A DNA stretch of 64,000 bases, from contig NZ_JAJAVQ010000005.1 in assembly GCF_020531985.1 (NCBI RefSeq), forward strand, positions 62,001 through 126,000, in the 5' to 3' direction. The DNA comes from Rheinheimera aquimaris. GTDB lineage: Bacteria > Pseudomonadota > Gammaproteobacteria > Enterobacterales > Alteromonadaceae. Under the pieces are notes generated by a model. That model did not search any database. It was not told where the DNA came from and saw nothing but the letters and a program-made list of their open reading frames with translations. Position 1 is the first letter of the stretch, and the number at the start of each line of letters is the position of its first letter. Shown here in pieces: positions 52,889-62,432 of this stretch. The position numbers and the translations under genes were made by a program.

Positions 52889-53908
52889 TTAATCACGGTA
52901 TGGCGTTAGGGTAACAATACGGCCGTTGGCGTCGTGTTGCAGCGGCGCCATTTTTACCGAGCGCAGATGGGTGACGCCTTTTGACAACACCGAGTCGTGG
53001 TAAAACAGATACCAGTTGCCGTTTAATTCGCAGATTGAATGATGGCTGGTCCAGCCAATGACCGGTTCAAGAATACGGCCCTGATAGGTAAAGGGGCCGT
53101 ACGGGCTGTCGCCGGTGGCAAAGCAGATAAAATGCGTATCGCCGGTAGAATAGGAAAAATAGTACTTACCCTGGTATTTATGCAGCCAGGACGCCTCAAA
53201 GAAACGCCGCTCGTTATCGCCGGCCAGCAAGGGTTTGCCATGCTCATCCAGGATAATAATCTCGCGCGGCGCCTCGGCAAATTCCAGCATATCATCGCGC
53301 AGGCGGGCCACTTTTGGCCCCAGTGCCGGCTCAGAGGCGTCAGGCTCAGCGTATTGTGCGCTGTACTGATTATTACGGTACTGCTGTAATTGCCCACCCC
53401 AGATGCCGCCAAAGTACAGATAAAAACTGCCGTCATCGTCGGCGAAAACTGCAGGATCTATCGAGTAACTGCCCTGTATCGGTGCTGGTTGGGGTTTAAA
53501 GGGGCCGGTAGGGCTGTCACTGGTCGCGACACCTATCTGAAAGCGGCCGGCAGCGTTTTTCGCAGGAAAATAAAAATAATAGCGCCCATCTTTGCAGGCA
53601 GCATCCGGCGCCCACATCTGCCGCTCGGCCCAGGGTACATCATCGATATGCAGCGCCACACCGTGGTCAACGGCCTGTGCCTGCGGGTGGTCCAGCGACA
53701 GCACGTGGTAGTCCTGCATCGCAAAGTGGTCGCCATTGTCATTAAAGGCCACACCCGCCTCGATATCATGCGACGGGTAAATATAGATGCGGCCTTCAAA
53801 CACATGGGCAGAAGGGTCAGCAGTATAAATATGCGTGACCAGTGGCTGTGATAAGGCGCGCTCGCGCAAAGCCTCACATTCGCTGTCTGTCAGAAGAGTG
53901 TCGGCCAT
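52889..53908 (-). CDS. GH43 family arabinofuranosidase/xylosidase
   Basis: 339 residues from ATG 53908 behind GGAGAC; the open frame runs 20 codons further upstream into the transporter gene. No signal peptide, so cytoplasmic. The five-blade propeller residues are visible: TADPSAHVFEGRIYIYPSHD (catalytic Asp base), SYSIDPAVFADDDGSFYLYFGG (pKa-modulating Asp) and RRFFEASWLHKYQGKYYFSYSTGD (acid Glu). It probably acts on imported xylo- or arabinoxylo-oligosaccharides. The gene start overlaps the stop of the transporter, so translation is coupled. Which of xylosidase or arabinofuranosidase cannot be told. Confidence 0.88.
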   Translation of the reverse strand: MADTLLTDSECEALRERALSQPLVTHIYTADPSAHVFEGRIYIYPSHDIEAGVAFNDNGDHFAMQDYHVLSLDHPQAQAVDHGVALHIDDVPWAERQMWAPDAACKDGRYYFYFPAKNAAGRFQIGVATSDSPTGPFKPQPAPIQGSYSIDPAVFADDDGSFYLYFGGIWGGQLQQYRNNQYSAQYAEPDASEPALGPKVARLRDDMLEFAEAPREIIILDEHGKPLLAGDNERRFFEASWLHKYQGKYYFSYSTGDTHFICFATGDSPYGPFTYQGRILEPVIGWTSHHSICELNGNWYLFYHDSVLSKGVTHLRSVKMAPLQHDANGRIVTLTPYRD

Positions 53909-53912
53909 GGTG

Positions 53913-55400
53913 TTAGTCTCCCTGTACTGCGGCGGAAACGGCACGGCGCTGCTGCAACTCCCGCTCAATTTCAGATTCTTTACGTTTATTAATTTCGTAT
54001 ACCAGCATGCAGGCTACGCCAAGTAGGAACGGCAAGGCGGCATAAATACTGACCGAGAGCTTAATGCCCTGCACTGTTTCAGCCGCTTGCAACGGCAGCT
54101 GGGCATCATAGCCGTAGTGCGCCAATATGCCGGCTACCAGTGCACCACCTATGCTCAGGCCCAGTTTCAGGCCAAAAATCATCGCCGAAAAAATAATGGC
54201 GGTAGCGCGGCGGTGGTGTTTCCACTCGGAATAATCGGCAACATCGGCAATCATTGCCCACAACAGCGGAATGGTAATGCCGTAAAACAAGCCGTGCAGT
54301 ATCTGCGCTAAAAACACCAGGCCAATGGCGTCGGCCGGCAGCCAATAAAACAGCAGAATAAACAGCGTTGAGACAAACAGCGCCAGCGCAAACACATCGC
54401 GTTTGCCAAAGCGGTCGGCCAGCGGCTTGGAGAAGCCGATGCCAATAATCATGCAGATAATGCCGCCGGCATTAAACAGGCTGAAACCGGACGTTGCCGC
54501 ATCTTCCGGCCATAAAAAGCTGTTTAAACCAATACTGTTTAGCAGTGCATTTAAACCGTTGATAAAGCGGTTAAAGCCAATATCCTGCAAAAACTGCGCG
54601 ATATCCGGCGCCCTTAAGTAATGCTCGAAGTAAAAAATATACATGCCGCCTTTTAGTGCCAGTGTAATAAACACCAGCACGGTCAGCAGCAGCATAATGG
54701 CCCAGGGCTTGTTGCCGGCCAGATCAGTTAAGTCCTGGCGGATACTGGATTTTTCGGCCTGTGGTGCAAATACCCGCTCACGGGTAGTGAAGAAGGTGAT
54801 CAGAAAAAACACTATACCGGTGCCGGCAAACAGCAACATCACACTTTCAAAACCGGCGGCTTTGTCGCCCTCGCCGAAGATCAGCACCAGTGGCAGCAAC
54901 AAGGCCTGAATAATAAACTGCGCCACCATCACAGCGACAAAACGGTAAGCCGACAAGCTGTTACGTTCGGCCATATTGCCGGTGAGCACACCGCTTAACG
55001 CCGAGTACGGCAGGTTATTGGCAGAGTACACCAGCACCAGCAACACATAAGTGGTAAAGGCATAAATAATTTTGCCTTGTGGGCTGAAATCCGGCGTGCT
55101 GAACGCCAGTAACGCTATGACGCCAAAGGGAACGGCAGTCCATAAGATCCATGGCCGGAATTTACCCCAGCGGGTTTGGGTGCGGTCAGCAATCAGGCCC
55201 ATTACCGGGTTAAAACAGGCGCCGATAACACCGCCGGCAAAAATAATACTGGCCGCGGCGGCCGGGGGGATCTGATACACATCGGTGTAAAAGAATGCCA
55301 GAAAAGTCATCAGCGTCTGAAAAATCAGATTGGCAGCCAGATCACCCAGGCTGTAGCCGATTTTCTCCGTCACACTTAGTTTATGCGTTACTGTCTGCAT
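53913..55400 (-). CDS. GPH-family glycoside:cation symporter
   Basis: 495 residues with about 12 membrane helices. The family start SVTEKIGYSLGDLAANLIFQTLMTFLAFFYTDVYQIPPAAAASII and GLIADRTQTRWGKFRPWILWTAVPFGVIALLAF identify it as a MelB-type glycoside-pentoside-hexuronide symporter. Homologues called XynB/XynT take up xylo-oligosaccharides with sodium or protons. It is second in the minus-strand operon: 29 bp after the GH8 gene and overlapping the GH43 start, so it should deliver oligosaccharides to the cytoplasmic GH43. Confidence 0.92.
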   Translation of the reverse strand: MQTVTHKLSVTEKIGYSLGDLAANLIFQTLMTFLAFFYTDVYQIPPAAAASIIFAGGVIGACFNPVMGLIADRTQTRWGKFRPWILWTAVPFGVIALLAFSTPDFSPQGKIIYAFTTYVLLVLVYSANNLPYSALSGVLTGNMAERNSLSAYRFVAVMVAQFIIQALLLPLVLIFGEGDKAAGFESVMLLFAGTGIVFFLITFFTTRERVFAPQAEKSSIRQDLTDLAGNKPWAIMLLLTVLVFITLALKGGMYIFYFEHYLRAPDIAQFLQDIGFNRFINGLNALLNSIGLNSFLWPEDAATSGFSLFNAGGIICMIIGIGFSKPLADRFGKRDVFALALFVSTLFILLFYWLPADAIGLVFLAQILHGLFYGITIPLLWAMIADVADYSEWKHHRRATAIIFSAMIFGLKLGLSIGGALVAGILAHYGYDAQLPLQAAETVQGIKLSVSIYAALPFLLGVACMLVYEINKRKESEIERELQQRRAVSAAVQGD

Positions 55401-55429
55401 TTAAATTTGCCTGTTGGTTATCGTTGTTT

Positions 55430-56770
55430 TTATTCTGTTTTTGCTGCTTGTGCAGCTGGCAACCATGCCTGAAACTGACCACTGACATGCAGCAACCCGA
55501 GTAAATACAGCATGCCGTCGTAGTAGCGGTACTGGCCGCTGGGTATCGGCTGCTGCCACAAGGCCCGGACAAAGTCTGCCGAGTGCGGGTTGCTTGCCGC
55601 CAGGCTGGCTACCGCATTCATCGCAACCAGACCCGCTGTTGGCCCAGCATTTTGATCTGTATCGAGTTTTTTACCATCCAAACTGTACTGGCCGCCATAG
55701 TTATTTAACCCCTGACTGGCAAAAAACGTCTGTAAGCGATTGCTGCGCTCTACCGCACGTTGATCTTTACGCCACCAGCTCCAGTCAAACGACCAGTTCA
55801 TTGCGCTGCGCCAGGCATCAAAGCGAAAGTCGGCGGCTTCAGGCCGCCAGGGCGCGGCCCAGGGGCTGCCATCAAAATTGCCATAATCGGGTGTCAGGCC
55901 GGTTTGCGGATGGGCAGCTTTGCTAAAATAGTCGCGGCTAACCTGCGCCGCCTTGTGCCAGAAACTGCGATCAGCTTCTGGCCCTACTCTGGCCCAGACC
56001 TCGTAAAACGCCGGTAAATGATAAGAGGCATCGGTATGGTCGGCGTTGGGTAAATCCGGCGTAAAGCGCACCATCGCATATTGCGGGTGGAACATGTTAG
56101 TGCCGGTTTGGCGGCCACGCTGCGTATTGCCGGTTATCGGCTGGCGGTGGCGCATATGTGTCAGCAGCGTATCTGCCTGCGCCTTGTACTGATAAATGCC
56201 ATTGCCTTCGCCCCAACGCACAGCCGCAAAATACAAGGCGGTCGCAAAGTAAATTTCGCCGTCCGGTGCCGGCATTTCATCCAGTGCTACGCCATCACTG
56301 CGCACCGACCAGGCAAAATAACCATAGGCCGGATGCGCCGGGTCACTATGGTACATATGGCTTTTTGCCCAGTTCCACAGTGCATTGAATTCGGCTTGTT
56401 TATTCAGTTGCACGGCGATCATCATGCCGTACGACATGCCCTCTGAGCGCACATCGTTGTTGTTGATATCAAGGATATAGGCTTTGTCGCCATCGGCGTT
56501 GTTACCCGCCGGGAAATACACCGCCTCATTTGCCGCATCGCCATAAAACAGCTGGTTAAAAGCCTGCTGAGTTTTGGCGTTTACCGCTTGTTTACTATAT
56601 CCCTGAGCCGCAAACAAATCAGGGTATTGCCCGCTTACGGCACTGCCCTGCTGTGCCTGTTCTGCCGTTTCAGCTGCACCGGCGCAAAGCGCAAATAACA
56701 GTATGCCGGCCAACATGCCGGGCTTGAGTAAGGCGCTAACGCTAAGTGCTGCTGTCATGCTGATCGTCAC
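55430..56770 (-). CDS. GH8 reducing-end xylose-releasing exo-oligoxylanase type enzyme
   Basis: 446 residues with an N-terminal hydrophobic signal-like region (MLAGILLFALCAGAAETAEQ). The GH8 (alpha/alpha)6 barrel shows DVRSEGMSYGMMIAV with the general acid Glu110, then WAWSVRSDG-like YFAWSVRSDGVALDEMPAPDGEIYFATALYFAAVRWG, and later the conserved DYGNFDGSPW and FRFDAWR, close to Rex enzymes, which remove xylose from the reducing end of xylo-oligosaccharides. Endo-xylanase activity cannot be excluded. It is the first gene of the minus-strand operon. Confidence 0.88.
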   Translation of the reverse strand: MTISMTAALSVSALLKPGMLAGILLFALCAGAAETAEQAQQGSAVSGQYPDLFAAQGYSKQAVNAKTQQAFNQLFYGDAANEAVYFPAGNNADGDKAYILDINNNDVRSEGMSYGMMIAVQLNKQAEFNALWNWAKSHMYHSDPAHPAYGYFAWSVRSDGVALDEMPAPDGEIYFATALYFAAVRWGEGNGIYQYKAQADTLLTHMRHRQPITGNTQRGRQTGTNMFHPQYAMVRFTPDLPNADHTDASYHLPAFYEVWARVGPEADRSFWHKAAQVSRDYFSKAAHPQTGLTPDYGNFDGSPWAAPWRPEAADFRFDAWRSAMNWSFDWSWWRKDQRAVERSNRLQTFFASQGLNNYGGQYSLDGKKLDTDQNAGPTAGLVAMNAVASLAASNPHSADFVRALWQQPIPSGQYRYYDGMLYLLGLLHVSGQFQAWLPAAQAAKTE

Positions 56771-56928
56771 GGCTAAAATGGCTGAATGACCTTACCATAC
56801 AACGGCCATTGGCTAAGGGGATTAATGAAATGTACTGAAAGATTTATGTTTTTTAACAAGCAGACTGTACAGCGGGCGATTAAACTTTATGCTGCTTAGA
56901 GATAACTACAACAACAGGAGTTACCATT

Positions 56929-58365
56929 TTGCAGCCAGATTCAGCGACACTGACCACCCCGGCAACCGCCGCAGCAGAGGCCGATAACCGCGGTTTTATT
57001 TTATTTATTACCGTTGTTGCCACGCTGGGCGGTTTTTTATTTGGTTATGACAGCGGTGTTATCAACGGCACCGTTGATGGCTTACAGCTGGCGTTTAATT
57101 CTGAAAGCGCCGGTACCGGCTTTAATGTTGCCAGCATGTTACTCGGCTGCGCGGTAGGGGCATTTTTCGCCGGCCGCTTAGCCGATATTCTGGGCCGGCG
57201 TACGCTGTTACAAATCGCCGCAGTGTGCTTTGTGATCAGCGCCTGGGGCTCGGGTATTGCAGAAAGCTCTTTGGAGTTTGTGCTGTACCGTATTTTAGGT
57301 GGCCTGGCCGTTGGCGCGGCATCTGTGATGGCGCCAGCTTACATTTCCGAAGTAGCGCCGGCGCGCTATCGCGGCATGTTAACCACAGTACAGCAGATTG
57401 CCATTATTTTTGGCCTGTTTATGGCCTTTATCAGCAATTACCTGCTGGCCAAATTCGCCGGCGCGTCTACTTCTGTGCTGTGGCTTGATTACAGCGCCTG
57501 GCGCTGGATGTTCTGGATGGAGCTGCTGCCAGCCGTGCTGTTCTTGCTGATGCTGCTGTTTATTCCCGAAAGTCCGCGTTTTCTGGTGCTAAAAGGTAAA
57601 ACCGCGCTGGCGGCGCAGGTGCTGCGTAAGCTGTATGGCGATGCGGCAGCCGCGCGCAAGCAGGTTGATATCGAGCAGTCGCTGAGCAGTAATCATCAGC
57701 CACGGCTGAGTGATCTTATCGATAAGCCAAGCGGCAAACTGCGCCGCATTGTTTGGGTCGGTATTGGCCTGGCCACCTTTCAGCAGTTGGTGGGCATTAA
57801 CGTGGTATTTTACTACGGTGCTGTGCTGTGGCAGGCGGTGGGCTTTTCCGAATCGGATGCCTTGCTGATTAATGTGATCAGCGGTGCGCTTAGCATAGCG
57901 GCCTGTGTCATTACACTATTGGTGATTGATAAAATTGGCCGTAAACCTCTGCTGAAATGGGGCTCGGTTGGTATGAGCCTGACCTTAGCCCTGATGGTAC
58001 TGGCGTTTGCCAATGCCGAACAGGATGCCAGTGGCCGCCTGCTGCTGGGTGACTGGGGCATAGTTGCGCTTATCAGTGCCAATGCCTATGTGTTCTTTTT
58101 TAATATGTCGTGGGGCCCAGTGATGTGGGTCATGCTGGGTGAAATGTTTCCGAACCAAATTCGCGGTTCAGGCCTGGCGGTAAGCGGCCTGGCACAATGG
58201 GGCAGTAATTTTTTGATCACAATGACCTTTCCGCTGTTACTAAGTGGTATTGGCCTGGCCGGTGCCTATGGCCTCTATACGCTGGGCGCAGTTTTGTCAG
58301 TGTGGTTTGTCGCCCGCATGGTGCATGAAACCAAAGGCAAAGAACTGGAAGATATGCCGGGGTAA
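56929..58365 (+). CDS. Sugar porter of the MFS (XylE-like), TTG start
   Basis: 478 residues with 12 membrane helices. Start codon is TTG 56929, with AGGAG nine bases before it and no closer ATG. The sugar porter motifs are complete: FLFGYDSGVINGTVDGL, GRLADILGRRTLLQIAA, PESPRFLVLKGK, QQLVGINVVFYYG and GLAVSGLAQWGSNF. It is expected to import a hexose or pentose, most likely xylose here. It is divergent from the GH8 operon and upstream of the epimerase at 110 bp. Confidence 0.92.
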   Translation: MQPDSATLTTPATAAAEADNRGFILFITVVATLGGFLFGYDSGVINGTVDGLQLAFNSESAGTGFNVASMLLGCAVGAFFAGRLADILGRRTLLQIAAVCFVISAWGSGIAESSLEFVLYRILGGLAVGAASVMAPAYISEVAPARYRGMLTTVQQIAIIFGLFMAFISNYLLAKFAGASTSVLWLDYSAWRWMFWMELLPAVLFLLMLLFIPESPRFLVLKGKTALAAQVLRKLYGDAAAARKQVDIEQSLSSNHQPRLSDLIDKPSGKLRRIVWVGIGLATFQQLVGINVVFYYGAVLWQAVGFSESDALLINVISGALSIAACVITLLVIDKIGRKPLLKWGSVGMSLTLALMVLAFANAEQDASGRLLLGDWGIVALISANAYVFFFNMSWGPVMWVMLGEMFPNQIRGSGLAVSGLAQWGSNFLITMTFPLLLSGIGLAGAYGLYTLGAVLSVWFVARMVHETKGKELEDMPG

Positions 58366-58474
58366 TGCCGCTTCCACTGTGGCATTAAATTCCGTAATAG
58401 CGGCGGCAGCTAACGCAATACAGCCGCCGCACTGACAAGGTTAGGCTGGGTTATTTGCCACTGCAGGTAACCCT

Positions 58475-59404
58475 ATGCGCCAATTTTCGTTAACTAATCA
58501 TAAAGGCGATCGCCTGACGATACTGGAACACGGTGCCAGTATGCAAAGCTGGTCGGTAGCCGTAGGCCCAGAGCGGCGCGAACTGATCCTCGGCTACGCC
58601 AACCCGCAGCAGTATCAGCAGGACAACAGCTATCTGGGCGCTGTAGTCGGCCCCTATGCGAACCGCATCGGTAATGGCAATTTGCAGTTAGCTGGGCAAC
58701 ATTATCAGTTGCAGTTAAATGAAGGTAAGCATCATTTACATGGCGGAGCCAACGGCCTGCACCGTCAGCAGTGGCAACTGCAGCAGCAAACATCATCCAG
58801 CGTGCAGTTGCGCTGTATTTTACCAGATGGCCATAGCGGCTACCCCGGCCCGACAGCATTCAGCGTGCTTTATCAGCTTAATGCTGACAGCTCACTGGAT
58901 GTCACGCTCAGCGCCAGTGCAACACAACTCACACTGGCAGGGCCAACCCTGCACCCGTATTTTAATTTATCTGGCAAAGCAGAGCCGATAAACCAGCATC
59001 AGCTATGGCTTAACGCTGAGCAATATACCCCAACCGATAGCGATAAAATCCCCACCGGTCAGCTGCTGGCGGTAGCTGAAACGGCGCTGGATTTTCGCCA
59101 CTGCAAAACCATCGGCACGGTACAGCTTGATCACAATCTGGCAGTGACAGCCGATATGCAGCAGAACGCCGCGATCCTGACCAGCCCGGACCAGCAGCTC
59201 AGGTTGCTGGTGCGCTCAGACTACCCCGGCCTGCAGGTATATACCGGCGATTATCTGGCCGCACCGTTTTCCCCGCGCCAGGGCATTTGCCTGGAACCGC
59301 AGTTTTACCCCGATGCGCCAAACCACAGTCAGTTTCCACTGCGGTTAACCAGCCCGGAGCAGCCCTTTAGCGCACATATCCTTTATCAGCTGGAGCATGG
59401 GTAA
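58475..59404 (+). CDS. Aldose 1-epimerase (mutarotase)
   Basis: 309 residues of the galactose mutarotase fold. The catalytic motifs are visible: GPYANRIGNGNLQLAGQHYQL (Arg), NEGKHHLHGGANGLHRQQW (His) and, at the end, ICLEPQFYPDAPNH (Glu). It has no signal peptide, so cytoplasmic. It should convert alpha- and beta-anomers of imported aldose, feeding xylose isomerase. The gene follows the sugar porter on the same strand and may be co-transcribed. The neighbouring downstream DNA is foreign-looking. Confidence 0.92.
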   Translation: MRQFSLTNHKGDRLTILEHGASMQSWSVAVGPERRELILGYANPQQYQQDNSYLGAVVGPYANRIGNGNLQLAGQHYQLQLNEGKHHLHGGANGLHRQQWQLQQQTSSSVQLRCILPDGHSGYPGPTAFSVLYQLNADSSLDVTLSASATQLTLAGPTLHPYFNLSGKAEPINQHQLWLNAEQYTPTDSDKIPTGQLLAVAETALDFRHCKTIGTVQLDHNLAVTADMQQNAAILTSPDQQLRLLVRSDYPGLQVYTGDYLAAPFSPRQGICLEPQFYPDAPNHSQFPLRLTSPEQPFSAHILYQLEHG

Positions 59405-59580
59405 ATAACAACTTACTCCTAAGTGTCGATGGAATTCTATATTTGAAATTTTCTCATTGCATTAATTGCATTGTTGAAATACTACTTAAACCGTATCAAT
59501 AAAATTCAAACAAAAATCTGCCCGAATAAAGCACACAACACATAGCCGGTTTAAACATTAGTCAAATGGGGGAAAATCTT

Positions 59581-60081
59581 ATGAACAAAGATATTCAGCA
59601 AAGAGATCTAATTGAGTTCCAATTCCTCAACGAACAACAAATACATGAAAACATTAAATTCGCTGATCAAAAAGCAGTACAAATAATTGCAATTAATGGT
59701 GTCCTTCTCGGTTTTTTATTTCAGCAGTTTAAAATTGAAGAGATGCAAGGAAATTGGATTGCGTTTGTCCTATGTGCGTTGTTTATTGGTGGAATCGGTG
59801 CGGCGCTATTAGTTATAAAACCACGAGGTATTATAGGCAGAAAAAGAGGTGCTGGTGTTATAGACTCCTCTAGAATTGCACAATCAGATCTGACAGATTA
59901 CTTGCAACGACTATCCACTATTAAAACTGCTGAATTTATTGAAGAATTGAGAATTTTTGTTTACGACAGAGCAACCATTGACCAGCAAAAATATAAGTTT
60001 CTTCGTATTTCTATTTATATATCATTCCTAGCTTGGGTATGTTCAATTGCATTTTTCGGCTGGGTTAAGCTTTTCGTCTAA
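59581..60081 (+). CDS. PycTM-like Pycsar effector (DUF5706), orphan
   Basis: 166 residues from ATG 59581 with GGGGGA seven bases before it (a start at 59566 overlaps that site). Three membrane helices: KAVQIIAINGVLLGFLF, IAFVLCALFIGGIGAALLVI and FLRISIYISFLAWVCSIAFFGWVKLF. The pattern DQKAVQIIAINGVLLG and the helical middle part match PF18967. In Pycsar immunity a cyclic pyrimidine nucleotide made after phage infection activates such proteins to damage the membrane. No cyclase gene is nearby, so the signal is unknown. The gene is AT-rich and sits in foreign-looking DNA. Confidence 0.72.
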   Translation: MNKDIQQRDLIEFQFLNEQQIHENIKFADQKAVQIIAINGVLLGFLFQQFKIEEMQGNWIAFVLCALFIGGIGAALLVIKPRGIIGRKRGAGVIDSSRIAQSDLTDYLQRLSTIKTAEFIEELRIFVYDRATIDQQKYKFLRISIYISFLAWVCSIAFFGWVKLFV

Positions 60082-60238
60082 GAACTCATTCAAACGAAAT
60101 CTAAGACCCCCAACGTTAGTGCTGACGCTTCTTCTTACATCCAGATAAATAGGGTCAGAACAAGATTAAGCGTCAATTTGGCATAGGCTGTTGTGAGCGC
60201 CGCATCAGGCGTCAGTGCAGTCGCCAAATAGCCTGGAT

Positions 60239-61150
60239 CTAAAGCTGATTGAATGGTTCCCGGTCGAGCAGACAGTCGATAAAGGCACCGAGGAGGGCCG
60301 GTCGATGTCGTCTGCTAGGATAGTAGAGGAACAGCCCCGGCCGCGAAATCGACCAGTCCGCGAGGACCTGTACCAGCCGTCCCTGCGCTAAAAGCTCTGC
60401 CACGCCGTCTCGCTCAAAGTGATAGGCAATACCTAGCCCGTTCAGCGCAGCGGCAATGCCGATGTCAGCATGATTGGTCACGATAGAGCCTTGCACCGCC
60501 ACTTCGAGTCGTTGTCCTTGTTTATTAAACTCCCAGCGGTAGTACCTACCGTCCATTTGTAGCCGCCAGTTGATGCATTTATGCTGATGCAATTCGGCGG
60601 GTGACTTTGGTGTACCCCAACGCGCGAGGTAGTCCGGGGACGCTACAGCGACCATGTTCAGGTCTGGTGTCAGGCGCACCGCAACCATGTCTTTCTCCAG
60701 CTTGCCACCGACGCGGATGCCCGCGTCAAAACGGCCGGAGACAATATCAGTCAGCGCGTCGTCGACCACGATGTCGAGAATTACGTCAGGGTGTACCTGA
60801 TGAAACCGTGCAAGCCTTGGTGCAATGATAGTTCTTGCAGCGATCCCCAGCGTGTTGATGCGAAGTGTGCCACTAACCTGTCCTGATGCCTCACTGACTT
60901 CAGCGACAGCATCTGTTATCTCACGAAACAACGGCGCTATGCGCCTATATAGTTGTTCGCCACTTGCCGATGGCGCAACGCTTCGGGTTGTACGATTCAA
61001 AAGACGTGCTCCCATGCGCCCTTCCAGCTGTCGGATGGTCTGGCTCAGAGCGGACGGCGATAACCCCAAATGCTCTGCAGCCCGGGCAAAGCTCTTACGC
61101 TCGACGACTGCGACAAAGGCCTTAAGCTCAGCAAAATCTGATCCACGCAT
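60239..61150 (-). CDS. LysR family transcriptional regulator
   Basis: 303 residues from ATG 61150; a TTG seven codons upstream is possible but unlikely. The N-terminal helix-turn-helix reads ELKAFVAVVERKSFARAAEHLGLSPSALSQTIRQLEGRMGARLLNRTTRSVAPS. The effector domain follows. It is divergent from the SnoaL-like gene and the SDR and likely controls them, as is usual for LysR. Codon choice differs from the surrounding xylan genes, with more GAC and GTC, which suggests transfer as a module. Confidence 0.9.
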   Translation of the reverse strand: MRGSDFAELKAFVAVVERKSFARAAEHLGLSPSALSQTIRQLEGRMGARLLNRTTRSVAPSASGEQLYRRIAPLFREITDAVAEVSEASGQVSGTLRINTLGIAARTIIAPRLARFHQVHPDVILDIVVDDALTDIVSGRFDAGIRVGGKLEKDMVAVRLTPDLNMVAVASPDYLARWGTPKSPAELHQHKCINWRLQMDGRYYRWEFNKQGQRLEVAVQGSIVTNHADIGIAAALNGLGIAYHFERDGVAELLAQGRLVQVLADWSISRPGLFLYYPSRRHRPALLGAFIDCLLDREPFNQL

Positions 61151-61248
61151 TACACATGATTTCCTACACAACCCATTCTTATTGTGCTGTATTCACTAAA
61201 TTAACACAAGGGCGCATAGTGTGTTCTTTCCCAACTAAGGAGGTCATT

Positions 61249-61575
61249 ATGTCTGCTTTAGCTCTCCCCGAGCCCATTGCCGCGTATTTTGCGGCCGAAC
61301 ATAACCCTGAGGCCCTGGCGCATTGCTTCACGGCGCAAGCTGTCATGAAAGACGAGGGGCACACCTACACGGGTATCAACGCTATCAAGGCCTTTATGGC
61401 CGAGGCATCTGCTAAATACAGCGCGACGAGCGTGCCGTTTGCCATTGAACGGGAGGACGGCTACCAAATCGTTCGCACTAACGTCAGCGGCAACTTCCCC
61501 GGCAGCCCGATCGTTCTGTCCTACCGCTTTCGCCTGGAACGCGGCCTGATCGCATCACTGGAGATAACAGCATGA
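61249..61575 (+). CDS. SnoaL-like (NTF2 fold) protein
   Basis: 108 residues from ATG 61249, preceded by AAGGAGG; the open frame extends upstream but without a ribosome site. The NTF2 fold is shown by EPIAAYFAAEHNPEALAHCFTAQAVMKDEGHTYTGINAIKAFMAEASAKY and the C-terminal SYRFRLERGLIASLEI. Such proteins are small isomerases or cyclases or bind small ligands. Its stop overlaps the SDR start by 4 bp, so the two are translationally coupled. Confidence 0.88.
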   Translation: MSALALPEPIAAYFAAEHNPEALAHCFTAQAVMKDEGHTYTGINAIKAFMAEASAKYSATSVPFAIEREDGYQIVRTNVSGNFPGSPIVLSYRFRLERGLIASLEITA

Positions 61576-62353
61576 ACTTCGACCTTCATCTGGATGGCCT
61601 GCGGGCCGTTGTTACCGGCGGTACACAGGGCCTTGGCGCTGCAGTCGTTAAAACGCTTACGGAGGCTGGAGCCCGGGTGGCGACATCTGCCCGCACGGTG
61701 CCTGCGCAGCCGCTACAGGGGGTAACCTACATAGCTGCTGACCTGTCGACGGCGGAAGGTGTAAACCATCTTGCTCAGACCGTCCTGCAGGATTGGGGCG
61801 GTGCGGACATACTGATCAACGTCCTTGGTGGCTCAAAAACTCCCACTGGCGGTTTTGCTGCGATAAGCGATGAGCACTGGTTCGCCGAGCTGGATCTGAA
61901 CCTGATGCCCGCCGTACGCCTCGACCGTGCACTGCTGCCGAAGATGCTGGTTCAGGGCTCGGGTGTCATCATTCATGTCAGCTCTATCCAGCGTGTGCTG
62001 CCTTTGCCTGATTCCACTACCGCCTATGCCGCAGCCAAGGCTGCCCTCACCACCTACAGCAAATCGTTGGCAAGAGAAGTGACGCCAAAGGGCGTTCGTG
62101 TGCTGAGCGTGGCGCCAGGGTGGATTGAGACCGAGGCTTCCGTAGCATTCGTTGAGCGGATGGCTACCGGAGCCGGAACGGACTACGAGGGCGGCAAGAA
62201 ACTGGTGATGGACTGGCTGGGGGGATCCCGCTTGGCCGGCCAGCCAAGCCAAACGAGGTTGCCGATCTAATCGCCTTTCTGGCATCCCCACGCTCCGCTT
62301 CGATATCAGGGGCGGAATACAGGATAGACGGCGGCACAGTTCCTACCCTGTAG
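61572..62353 (+). pseudogene. SDR family oxidoreductase, frameshifted in a poly-G tract
   Basis: The frame from 61572 reads a normal SDR: TGGTQGLGAAV cofactor site, then the catalytic YAAAKAALTTY and VLSVAPGWIETEA, but it stops at 62270 after an unrelated tail [17 protein letters not shown] shift of frame at the six-G run 62219-62224 restores the expected end [38 protein letters not shown] up to the stop at 62353. A seventh G would fuse both parts. So this is either an inactivated gene, a phase-variable tract, or a base missed in sequencing. Confidence 0.85.
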
Positions 62354-62380
62354 TCTGCTGAAATCTCACTTCTCAAGTAC

Positions 62381-62402
62381 AAAAAAGCCCGGCAAGCCGG
62401 GC
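62381..62402 (-). terminator. Terminator of xylA
   Basis: GCCCGGC/GCCGGGC with a 2-base loop at 62387-62402, followed on the minus strand by a run of six T. It lies 31 bp past the xylA stop codon. Confidence 0.85.
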
Positions 62403-62432
62403 AATCACACACAGGACTACGGGAGCTAAAAG

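Noticed and set aside
60082..60140. attC after the PycTM-like gene (AACTCATTCAAACG and CAACGTTAG are present)
   Set aside because: The two ends do not pair with each other and the spacing is only about 40 bp, so I do not call a site.
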